Assembly (NCBI GenBank): GCA_023423275.1
Contig: JAFAFW010000110.1
Span: 124,001 to 188,000 of the forward strand
Reading direction: 5' to 3'
Origin: Pseudomonadota bacterium
GTDB taxonomy: Bacteria; Pseudomonadota; Alphaproteobacteria; Rhizobiales; Hyphomicrobiaceae
DNA: 64,000 bases
Positions 24,049 to 31,252 of the stretch are shown here, piece after piece (positions within the stretch are counted from its first letter, which is position 1; the number at the start of each line of letters is the position of its first letter). The position numbers and the translations under genes are program-made. Below the pieces are notes generated by a model. It worked only from the letters and a program-made list of their open reading frames with translations, was not told where the DNA came from and did no database searches.

Positions 24049-25386
24049 TTATTCTGGACATTTAGCCCATTCTATCTTTTCACCATTCTCGTGGATGACG
24101 ATCATCTTACTATCAAAGACAGCAAAGAGAATTGATCCGGGATACTGAGCACCTTCGCCGAAGCAGCTAAGGCTTATTTTCCAGAGACGCTTCCCCATAT
24201 CATCGGCGCTGCCCAGCGGATCTTGACGGACACGCTTGATATCACAAAAGTTCTCAACGGCTGTGTACTTGGTATTCGTAAAGCTCATGAGACCTTCATT
24301 TTCACCGACGACCAAGTCCTTGCAAAATTGAGGCTTCAAGGCCCAGGTTCCGAGCCAGGGTTGATTGGGCGCATCGTGAATGTTGAATGCGGAACAACTG
24401 ATCAATTTGATGTAACGACCGTGCACCCAGCCCTCAAGCTTGCGTTGTTCTCTTAGTCCGTTCGAAGCTAGTTGGATGACATTGACTATCCGATACCATG
24501 GCCCCTGCTGGCTTGACGGAACGACAAGCAACTGCCCAGGTCGTACCTTCGCAACCGGCTTGGCAGACGAACTGGGCTTGGCGCGAACCGACAGGGATCG
24601 ATCTGGGTTGTCGAGCACCAAGGCGCATTCAAAATTTGCCGCAGGTGACGCGTTTGGCTGCATGACCTGCCCGTACATGATGAGTTGGGCTGCGACCTCT
24701 AACGCCCGATCGAAGTCGCGCTTCGTCTGGCTTTCCGATAGCAACACAAAATGCCCCATGGCTGGTTCTTTGTTTGCCTCAGAACAGTTCATGCGTCCCA
24801 ACAGGGCGTTCTCGTCTTCAACTGCCGTATCGCATCGCGCATTGGAAAAATCGAACATGAAGCTATGATGCTTGCCGCCGCCCACATTTCCTAAGTAGCA
24901 TCCTGGAGTCCAACCCAGAGCGTGCTTCCCATACGCATTGGACAGCCGTCCACCGCAGCCACCAGCAAGTCGGGTTTGAGCTTCCTTGAGAGTGACATCA
25001 GCAAATGTCGTCGCCCCCCCGATTGTCCAATGCAGCTGCGGCGTGGGTACGTAAGAAGATGACCTGTAATGGTAGACGGTAGTGACAGCGGCAGCGATGA
25101 TCTCTGCATTTGCCTTGGAACGTAAGAGAATTAGGTTTGCGTGTGTGCCCTGAAACCACGTGATCTTAAAGTCCCGCGTAATGGCCTCTTTGTATGGAAG
25201 CCCGAAGACACTTTCGATGCGCCTCATGGGCGTAAGCTGGTCAAGTGTCACAAGAAGCTCGGCCTGTCGTTTACACGGCGCGTCACACTCAACCGGCACG
25301 TCTGACCACTTGAACTGAGCAAATGCGATTTCGGGCAACATCATGATGGCCAGGACAGCCATCAACACACACCGCATATTGACCAT
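24049..25386 (-). CDS. Exported protein with bacterial SH3 domain
   Basis: 445 residues from ATG 25386, after a GGGGGG run; ATG 25377 is an alternative. The signal peptide ends at about AFA/QFK. Residues 25-270 hold ten or so Cys, several paired (ECDAPCKRQ, GGCGGRLSN, GCYLG), of unknown family. Residues 275-345 are an SH3b domain (LDNPDRSLSVRAKPSSSAKPVAKVRPGQLLVVP...WVHGRYIKL). A third domain resembling a lipocalin-like or META-type barrel closes it (WLGTWALKPQFC...YPGSILFAVFDSKMIVIHENG). It is probably periplasmic or surface-bound and may be a lysogen fitness gene. Confidence 0.6.
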   Translation of the reverse strand: MVNMRCVLMAVLAIMMLPEIAFAQFKWSDVPVECDAPCKRQAELLVTLDQLTPMRRIESVFGLPYKEAITRDFKITWFQGTHANLILLRSKANAEIIAAAVTTVYHYRSSSYVPTPQLHWTIGGATTFADVTLKEAQTRLAGGCGGRLSNAYGKHALGWTPGCYLGNVGGGKHHSFMFDFSNARCDTAVEDENALLGRMNCSEANKEPAMGHFVLLSESQTKRDFDRALEVAAQLIMYGQVMQPNASPAANFECALVLDNPDRSLSVRAKPSSSAKPVAKVRPGQLLVVPSSQQGPWYRIVNVIQLASNGLREQRKLEGWVHGRYIKLISCSAFNIHDAPNQPWLGTWALKPQFCKDLVVGENEGLMSFTNTKYTAVENFCDIKRVRQDPLGSADDMGKRLWKISLSCFGEGAQYPGSILFAVFDSKMIVIHENGEKIEWAKCPE

Positions 25387-25436
25387 CGTTCCCCCCCACC
25401 CGGCGCTGTCGGTCTGTCGTCGACAGATTATCCAGC

Positions 25437-25670
25437 TTACGGATTGTCGTCGGTGACACGGGATGTCGTCAAGGCAGGCGGGGGATACATGCTCGACTTG
25501 TGCTCGAAGCTCCATCCGCTTTCCTTCATGTGCTTGATGATGTCCCGAGCAATGATTTTCAGGACGTCATCGGCATTACCCCGCTTCAATGCAAAGGGCG
25601 ACCGACTGAGAGAGTAGGCAATCGTGTAGGCCAACTTTTCGTCGGGCGTCGCGTTCAAGAAGTCCATCAT
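25437..25670 (-). CDS. Small phage protein, unknown function
   Basis: 77 residues; its ATG overlaps the upstream stop by 4 bases. Helical: EKLAYTIAYSLSRSPFALKRGNADDVLKIIARDIIKHMKESGW, followed by a polar tail. It is the second gene of a leftward pair reading from the SOS-box region. No family recognised. Confidence 0.5.
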   Translation of the reverse strand: MMDFLNATPDEKLAYTIAYSLSRSPFALKRGNADDVLKIIARDIIKHMKESGWSFEHKSSMYPPPALTTSRVTDDNP

Positions 25671-25897
25671 GCGCCCCCAACTGACATTACTGATGGACCT
25701 TGGAGGGTAGCAATTTCAGATCTCAGTGCGACCCGCCTTTCGCCGAGCAGCAGGGATTGATGCTGGAGTCTGGAAATCAGGTGGGCGTCCCGTTGATCGC
25801 ATCGGGCTTTCGCTACCCGGTATAAAAGTCCTTCCAACCACTCCCACTCACGTTCCACTTCCTGCTCCCGAATTTTCAGCTCATCGAGACGATTCAT
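25667..25897 (-). CDS. Small coiled-coil phage protein
   Basis: 76 residues, nearly all helix: LDELKIREQEVEREWEWLEGLLYRVAKARCDQRDAHLISRLQHQSLLLGERRVALRSEIATL. It is the first leftward gene from the divergent region that carries the LexA box, 22 bases downstream of that box, so it may be SOS-induced with the replication gene. Function unknown. Confidence 0.5.
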   Translation of the reverse strand: MNRLDELKIREQEVEREWEWLEGLLYRVAKARCDQRDAHLISRLQHQSLLLGERRVALRSEIATLQGPSVMSVGGA

Positions 25898-25919
25898 ACG
25901 GCCCTCATTAACGATATTT

Positions 25920-25934
25920 GTTCCTTATTTGTTC
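25920..25934. promoter_or_regulatory. LexA (SOS) box, alphaproteobacterial type
   Basis: GTTCCTTATTTGTTC is a perfect GTTC-N7-GTTC, the direct-repeat LexA operator known from Rhodobacter, Rhizobium, Sinorhizobium and relatives. It stands in the 185-base divergent gap between a leftward small-gene pair and the rightward helicase-primase gene. LexA binding here would couple replication of the prophage to DNA damage without a phage repressor. Confidence 0.7.
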
Positions 25935-26054
25935 CTATCGCATGGAAGCGGCGACGTCCAGTCTTTGGACCTGTTTGCAATCTCCGCGCGCACGTGATAG
26001 GGGACGATTTCCGGCTAAGTTTGTAGGTCTACCTGTTCCTCGCTGTTAATTTTA

Positions 26055-26062
26055 CTAAATAG
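26055..26062 (+). promoter_or_regulatory. CTAAATAG motif upstream of the replication gene
   Basis: A one-base variant of the ATAAATAG element, 20 bases before the ATG of the helicase-primase gene and in its orientation. Here, unlike at three other copies, there is room for a leader with a CAGGGGAA ribosome site. Confidence 0.35.
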
Positions 26063-26082
26063 CCGGTGGAACAGGGGAATAC

Positions 26083-28602
26083 ATGGACGACCGGCACGAA
26101 GACACAAGCACAACTACATTCAATACCGATAGATCTGGCGTAGTCTACTATGTGGACGCGCCATGCGCAGCGGGGAAAACTTATTCTCAAGCTGCGTATA
26201 TTGCAAAAAACCTTGGAATTATTCCATCGAGCATCAAGCCGAGCAAACGGCTTGGCGTCACAGTCAAAACGGCAGCAACGAAGCCGTGCATTCGGATCTC
26301 GACGTCATTCTGCTGTTCATTCTTGACGACACGAATGTGCGAACAGTTCGTGGGCGATCTGCAGCGCGCCGGTATCCCGCAGGACCGAATTGTCCGCATC
26401 GACAGAACGATCTATCCCAATGAAGTAATCCCCACGCTGAGGAAGGCACTGCTGGATTACGCAGGTCTCGGGAAGGTTGTCGTCTGCAGCCATGAAGCCC
26501 TCCGTGGTCTCCCCTACTTCCCCCGGACGGGATGGCAGACGATCGTCGACGAGATCCCACCTGTCGAGCGTACGGAGTCACTGAGGATTCCGCGTTCCGG
26601 CCACATGCTCGGACAATGGCTGCAGATCGAACCGTGTGACAGCACCTATGTTCGTGTGATCCCGAAGTCCAAGAGTCAGTTGGAGCGCCACCTGAAGGCA
26701 GACCCGATCGATGAGTTTGAGCTTGCGGCTCGGAAGATCTACCGCGCGGTACTTAATCCTTTCCAGTCTGTCTGGGTCGAGCGGCGCAAGTGGCTGCAGT
26801 TAGTCGAGGGCGTCGAGACCGGCAGCAACTCAATTCGACTGACGTTCTTCTTCGCGCTCAATCCGGAAGCGCTGAACAAGTTCACCATCATGGGGGCGAA
26901 CTTCGTCGGATCGCCGACCTACGAGTGGTTGAAAATGAAAGGGGTCAAGCTGGTTCCGCACAAGGAGCTTATGCAGAACCTGCGATTCACCGAGCATCCC
27001 GCCCGAAAGATGGAGATCTGTTTCGCTCTCCAGAAGAACAGGTTTTCAAAGGGGCTGCGGAACAAGGACGACTTCGCATTTCTAAAAGAGTACGAGAAGG
27101 CGGTCCTGAGCAGGCTGTTGCTGAGCGTCGCGCAGTTCCTCTTACACGCCAATGTCGACTACCAGGAAGGTGAAGCTCTCGACCTGCTTGCCGGAACGAA
27201 GCACACCAGCCTGCTCACCCAAGATGACCGCTGCATCCCTCTACCTGCGACTCCACATGGTCTGAACCTACCTGAATTTCAGGCCTGCACTACGGTCGTT
27301 ACGCTTGGGGCCTTCAATCGAAATCCCGTGGTCGATAAGTTTCTCACAAGCCTTGGCCTTAGCCGTCAGTGTCTCGACAGCAGTTACTTCGACGTCGTCT
27401 ATCAGGCCGTCTGTCGGTGTAACATTCGTGTCCTTCACCCTGATCCCGAGACTGGCGCTCTATCACCTCCGTCCGATCCGATCTTGATCGTCGTCCCTGA
27501 CGAGGGTCTGGCGAAGTACCTTCAGGCCCGGTTCCCCGGATCAAAGCTGACCCGTTTGGATGGTGAATTCAAGCAGTTCGAAGCCATGACCAGCACCGAG
27601 CGGTCACGCAAGTTTCGCCGCAAGCGGAAACGTCCCGACATCGACATTGCCCAGCAAGCTGGATGCAACGAATATCTAAAGGGACTCTCTAAGGAAAACG
27701 TTGCATGTCTCAGACCTGCAGGCAATGTCCTGTCGGGAAGTCATCTGGACTTCGCTGAAGCAGCCAACCCGGTAACAGAAACAATCGGGACGTTTGCTGA
27801 GCTGGCCTCCGCATTCAATCACTGGGTTGAGCTTCGGCACCTCAGCAAGAGCGAGCAGCTGCTGTATAACCTATCCCGGTTCGATGGCAGTGGTCGCAGG
27901 ACGTCTGACGCTGTGATTGGCTCAGACGGCTGCATCCTCGACTTCGATGATGGAAACCTCAGTCCACAACGAGCCTCCGAGATCATGCGTGAGGCCGGGA
28001 TTGCCCACGCGGTTGTCAGCAGCTTCAATCGCTGCCGGGATAGGCCCAACAAGTTCCATCTGGTTGTTCCCTTCAGCACGACAGCGGAGACTCAGGCAGA
28101 ACACACCGCAGTGATCAACTTCTTGATCGATGTCCTGGAGCATCATGGCTTCACGGAGGAGTCGATGAAGTTGGATCGAGTCAGCTGGAACTGGTCTCAG
28201 TTTTTCTACCTCCCGCAGACGAATAAGGCGCACCTCGACTTTGCCTACTTCAACGACGCTGGAACCATAGGCGAAGCTCTGTCACCTGATCCGAAGGCGT
28301 GCGTACAACTGTATGACATGCCGATCGATGCAGAGCAGCGAGATACGGTCCTCTGCCCTCTCAATCTGTCTGAGCACCAGCACGACGAGATGATCGAGCA
28401 GATGCGTATTGAGTTCGAAGGCATGCGAACTAATAGACACAGACCGACGTTTGAAGTGGGGCTGAGGTTGGCAAGAAACGGAGTTGTGAAAGACAGGATC
28501 TCCGAGGTCTTGACCAGCTTCTTCGGCACAGATGCCAAAGCACAGCGACATATAAAATGGACATTGCGATCGCTGGAGCGATACGGACACCTATCGGTCT
28601 GA
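26083..28602 (+). CDS. Helicase-primase-like replication protein
   Basis: 839 residues with an AGGGGAA site. Residues 18-40 (VVYYVDAPCAAGKTYSQAAYIA) are a Walker A (APCAAGKT); TIVDEIPPVE near 160 is a Walker B-like DEIP. Later segments (YFDVVYQAVCRCNIRV, near 445) resemble motif VI of superfamily 2 helicases. From about residue 590 a second domain reads DGCILDFDDGNLS, then AHAVVSSFNRCRDRPNKFHLVVPF and KLDRVSWNWSQFFYLP, which fits an archaeo-eukaryotic-type primase core (acidic pair, S-H/R, basic strand). The last 60 residues look like a small helical PriCT-like end. It is the only replication gene visible, and the 82-bp element copy B lies in the linker (codons about 517-543). Confidence 0.7.
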   Translation: MDDRHEDTSTTTFNTDRSGVVYYVDAPCAAGKTYSQAAYIAKNLGIIPSSIKPSKRLGVTVKTAATKPCIRISTSFCCSFLTTRMCEQFVGDLQRAGIPQDRIVRIDRTIYPNEVIPTLRKALLDYAGLGKVVVCSHEALRGLPYFPRTGWQTIVDEIPPVERTESLRIPRSGHMLGQWLQIEPCDSTYVRVIPKSKSQLERHLKADPIDEFELAARKIYRAVLNPFQSVWVERRKWLQLVEGVETGSNSIRLTFFFALNPEALNKFTIMGANFVGSPTYEWLKMKGVKLVPHKELMQNLRFTEHPARKMEICFALQKNRFSKGLRNKDDFAFLKEYEKAVLSRLLLSVAQFLLHANVDYQEGEALDLLAGTKHTSLLTQDDRCIPLPATPHGLNLPEFQACTTVVTLGAFNRNPVVDKFLTSLGLSRQCLDSSYFDVVYQAVCRCNIRVLHPDPETGALSPPSDPILIVVPDEGLAKYLQARFPGSKLTRLDGEFKQFEAMTSTERSRKFRRKRKRPDIDIAQQAGCNEYLKGLSKENVACLRPAGNVLSGSHLDFAEAANPVTETIGTFAELASAFNHWVELRHLSKSEQLLYNLSRFDGSGRRTSDAVIGSDGCILDFDDGNLSPQRASEIMREAGIAHAVVSSFNRCRDRPNKFHLVVPFSTTAETQAEHTAVINFLIDVLEHHGFTEESMKLDRVSWNWSQFFYLPQTNKAHLDFAYFNDAGTIGEALSPDPKACVQLYDMPIDAEQRDTVLCPLNLSEHQHDEMIEQMRIEFEGMRTNRHRPTFEVGLRLARNGVVKDRISEVLTSFFGTDAKAQRHIKWTLRSLERYGHLSV
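27631..27712 (+). repeat. 82-bp dispersed element, copy B (inside replication gene)
   Basis: Near-identical inverted copy of 3761-3842. The dyad arms are ATGCAACG (27663-27670) and CGTTGCAT (27699-27706). Five of the six differences from copy A change the encoded residue or its equivalent frame, so the similarity is kept at DNA level, not as protein. Origins inside replication genes are known from lambdoid phages (ori within O), which makes an origin the first hypothesis. Confidence 0.8.
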
Positions 28603-28640
28603 AGGGTCGAATTGCCCGCCCCCTGCACGATATAAAAAAA

Positions 28641-28675
28641 GGCTGACGTGATCTGGCCGGGGGACCACGTCAGCC
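28641..28675 (-). terminator. Leftward terminator after the small minus-strand genes
   Basis: GGCTGACGTG and CACGTCAGCC form a perfect 10-bp stem. On the minus strand it is followed directly by seven T residues (A-run at 28634-28640), the form of an intrinsic terminator for leftward transcripts. It ends the coil-protein transcript before it enters the replication gene from behind. Confidence 0.75.
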
Positions 28676-28744
28676 GCAAGCGCAAGGGCTTTCATCGCCG
28701 GGGGAACCGAGGACATTCGGCCGAACATCCATTGGGGGAACCGA
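28659..28744 (+). repeat. Three GGGGGAACCGA-type direct repeats
   Basis: GGGGGACCA (28659), GGGGGAACCGA (28700) and GGGGGAACCGA (28734) lie 41 and 34 bases apart in a non-coding stretch between the replication gene and the minus-strand coil gene. The regular spacing suggests binding sites or a short structured RNA. No family recognised. Confidence 0.5.
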
Positions 28745-28802
28745 TGACTACCTTCCCTTGCCTCAAACCTCGACCAGTTGAGGGACGGATACTGATCAGT
28801 GT

Positions 28803-28997
28803 TCAATGCAATATCCGGTCATCCGGATAACTTTCGACCCGCCGCAAGCGTCGCTCCATTATCAGAATTTGTTCAGTGAGACCGTCCATCCGCTCTTTGA
28901 TTGAATCGTAAACGTCTAGCAGATCACGGAGCCCATCAACCAGCTTGGCTAGGTCACGTTCAAGTTGCTTTGCCTTCTTGGAAGTATGCTTGGGCAT
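28803..28997 (-). CDS. Small coiled-coil protein
   Basis: 64 residues from an ATG with GGAGGA 3 bases upstream; the longer frame to 29081 adds an implausible Ala/Arg leader. Basic start (MPKHTSKKAKQ) then one long amphipathic helix (LERDLAKLVDGLRDLLDVYDSIKERMDGLTEQILIMERRLRRV). It would form a dimeric coil, perhaps a regulator or an inhibitor. Function unknown. Confidence 0.5.
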   Translation of the reverse strand: MPKHTSKKAKQLERDLAKLVDGLRDLLDVYDSIKERMDGLTEQILIMERRLRRVESYPDDRILH

Positions 28998-29130
28998 GAG
29001 TCCTCCAGCGGGCTGGAGAGCTGGCGCAGCTCGCACCGCGCCAGCCCGAGGTCGATCCCCGCATCGACCTCTCGGCATCAACCAATCGCCGGTCGACAGG
29101 GGACCAGACCAACGATCGGCATCCGCCTTT

Positions 29131-29307
29131 TCAATGGATCGTTGGATGGGGCTGCTGTTCTGCGTTCTGAGTCACGCGAGCGTGGTTTAGGTATTTGATC
29201 CATTGCCACAACTGCGCGGCCTCTTGCTCTTTGGCCCGCAACCGTTCATCCAACGCTTCCATCGTAAGATGCTGTGAGGCGGGCTTCCTTCGTCTGAAGA
29301 TGATCAT
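29131..29307 (-). CDS. Possible small phage protein
   Basis: 58 residues from ATG 29307 with a GGAG 8 bases upstream. Begins MIIFRRRKPAS, then a helix LTMEALDERLRAKEQEAAQLWQWIKYLNHARV. It precedes the coil gene in the same direction and the pair may share a promoter. Short and unsupported by family resemblance, so moderate to low confidence. Confidence 0.4.
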   Translation of the reverse strand: MIIFRRRKPASQHLTMEALDERLRAKEQEAAQLWQWIKYLNHARVTQNAEQQPHPTIH

Positions 29308-29433
29308 CTCGGCACTCCGGGGGTTGAAGTCGAATCAGTTTATTGCCTCGTGGCGTTAATCGCCACATGGCGATCATTTTCCTATGAGTACATTCTGGCC
29401 GAATGTAGGCGACGAGCCATCGGCGAGGATCAA

Positions 29434-30162
29434 ATGGAGATGCCAAGAATTGCTGCCGGGGCGATGGGGGTGGGGGCAACTGCTCTCAGCGCTTATGCCG
29501 CCATGTCCCACGCCATCACGCTTGAAAACTCGATTTCGTATCTTGTCGTTGCAGCACCGATGATCGCAATAAGCGCCGCGCTGATTCCGCCAGTGGCAGA
29601 GTCATTGTGGCGGAGAGGTCATCGCTTGAAGGCCGCTTGCTGGCTGATAGCCCTTATCCCAGCGACATTGGTTGTCTTTTCTTCAGCCACCACTCGCATC
29701 CATGATGCCAATGACGTGGCTCAAGCCTCACGAACCTCTGCTGAACGGGCTGCGCGGCGTGCCGAGGAAGATCGGACAACCGCCAAGGCGCGCCTGTTTG
29801 CTGCCACAGCCCAAGCCGACCGATATCGAGGCCTCTCTGAAAAGGAGTGCTTGGCTCGCTGCCGTACTGCTCGGGCATCCGAAATGGATGCTACAGCGCA
29901 CGTTGCGGATGCAGATGCTCACCTCTCGCAAACCGAGAAAGAAATTCGCACGGCAGCAGCTCTCACTGCACCTAACTGGCTTCTGCCCATTGCAATCGAT
30001 GCCACAGCATTCATGGGGATATGGACATTCTGGTCCGGCTATCGGCGACGTCCGCTGCAAAAAAAGGTCAAGGCATCGAACCGTCGACGGACGACATCTC
30101 CCACCGCTCTCCCCTCGACAGAAAGCCTACGAGCGCCCTCGACCCGGCGTCTCCACAGCTGA
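29434..30162 (+). CDS. Four-helix membrane protein with long coil, unknown function
   Basis: 242 residues from ATG 29434 (GAGGAT upstream); an extended frame to 29350 lacks a ribosome site. Three membrane helices lie in residues 5-85 (ALSAYAAMSHAI, YLVVAAPMIAISAALIP, ACWLIALIPATLVVF). A charged Ala-rich coil with Cys pairs follows (90-175), then a fourth helix (PNWLLPIAIDATAFMGIWTFW) and a basic tail. This layout recurs in membrane proteins of rhizobial plasmids and prophages near replication genes. Its 3' end overlaps the convergent MarR-type gene by 36 bases. Confidence 0.55.
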   Translation: MEMPRIAAGAMGVGATALSAYAAMSHAITLENSISYLVVAAPMIAISAALIPPVAESLWRRGHRLKAACWLIALIPATLVVFSSATTRIHDANDVAQASRTSAERAARRAEEDRTTAKARLFAATAQADRYRGLSEKECLARCRTARASEMDATAHVADADAHLSQTEKEIRTAAALTAPNWLLPIAIDATAFMGIWTFWSGYRRRPLQKKVKASNRRRTTSPTALPSTESLRAPSTRRLHS

Positions 30163-30510
30163 GATCGCCTCGTAGACCGCTGATAGAACCCGCCTTCCCT
30201 TCGCCGTCAGCGAGAGCGTTCGCTTGCGCCGGTCAGCTTCAGTCGCTTTGGACACCACGAGACCGAGGCCCTTCCGATTTACGCGATGCATTTCCAGCAA
30301 AGGGCCAATCGCACGAGACACAAGTTGCGCATCCCACTCCAGGTAGTCGGCGATGTCGCTGACGGAGGGGCGTTGATTGTCATCCTCCCAGGTCGCAATT
30401 GCGAGATAGCAAACGGCCGAATTGACAGTCATTTCGGCATGGCCGGTCACATCGCGCAGAACCCGCATGGCGCGCAGCACCCTCTCAACGTCAGGATCAC
30501 GGCTCGGCAT
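30127..30510 (-). CDS. MarR-type winged-helix regulator
   Basis: 127 residues. The order helix-HTH-wing is plain: MTVNSAVCYLAIATWED, PSVSDIADYLEWDAQLVSRAIGPL (recognition helix), then GLGLVVSKATEADRRKRTLSLTAKGRRVL, which is the MarR wing with its D-R-R-x-L-T-L-T box. It probably represses a nearby promoter. It is the only classical repressor-like gene in the visible prophage, but MarR proteins rarely act as lysogeny repressors. Confidence 0.7.
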   Translation of the reverse strand: MPSRDPDVERVLRAMRVLRDVTGHAEMTVNSAVCYLAIATWEDDNQRPSVSDIADYLEWDAQLVSRAIGPLLEMHRVNRKGLGLVVSKATEADRRKRTLSLTAKGRRVLSAVYEAISAVETPGRGRS

Positions 30511-30563
30511 GACTTTGATTCCTCCACTCCTGAGGATTCAGAGCAGCCGGTGCATGTCAACGC

Positions 30564-31205
30564 TTATTGATACCGGAGATGCTGAGCTTCGAGTTCTGCA
30601 CATCTCGCAGAGGTCATCTCTGTGAGCCTGTTGTCGGCTAGCATGCGCGATTGACGCATCAGCTTCACCTGCCAACGGTAGGGCAAACCGATCACCTCCT
30701 GCGGTACGAAACGTCTGAGTATGTTAACCTGCGCTCCGATGATCCTCAAATTGGACAGCGCAGCAGCGACACTTGCTGGCACGCCATAGGGAGCGCACCA
30801 GCCAGCGATGGGGACGATGTGATCCAGTGCTTGCCCCGGCTCCTTACGGCGAGAGAATGGATCGAATTCCTCACGATACCGCCGATATGTTACCTCAGTC
30901 AGTCGTCTGACTTCTTCTGCGTACCTACGCTGGGCATCGGGTTCCAGTTTGCGAGGACGACGTCGCCGTAGCACTGCATCAAAGACAATCTTCATTGCCT
31001 GATTGTCGGGCGAGTAGATCCCGCAATACTCGCGATAACAGTATTGACAAAGGATGTAGCGCCCCGCCGTGAGATATTGGAACTGCTTGTTGATGTGCCC
31101 ATCGACCACATCCTTACAGGCGTCGCACAGATACCGCACATGACCTCGTTCGAGCGGACAGTCATACTTTATCTCAGGGGATGGGTATTTCCGGTGTGCG
31201 GACAT
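30564..31205 (-). CDS. HNH-type nuclease with zinc ribbon
   Basis: 213 residues from ATG 31205 (GGAG 6 bases upstream); the longer frame runs back into the integrase gene and is not used. CDAC and CQYC pairs (residues about 30-62) make a zinc ribbon. The nuclease core is ALDHIVPIAGW...ALSNLRIIGAQVNILRR: D-H-I-V-P, then N and N at HNH spacing. It lies 47 bases downstream of the integrase. It may be a homing, defence or packaging nuclease. Confidence 0.6.
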   Translation of the reverse strand: MSAHRKYPSPEIKYDCPLERGHVRYLCDACKDVVDGHINKQFQYLTAGRYILCQYCYREYCGIYSPDNQAMKIVFDAVLRRRRPRKLEPDAQRRYAEEVRRLTEVTYRRYREEFDPFSRRKEPGQALDHIVPIAGWCAPYGVPASVAAALSNLRIIGAQVNILRRFVPQEVIGLPYRWQVKLMRQSRMLADNRLTEMTSARCAELEAQHLRYQ

Positions 31206-31252
31206 GGGTGGCTCCAAGCTAACGACACCCCTGTCACGTTCAGGAAATCCGA

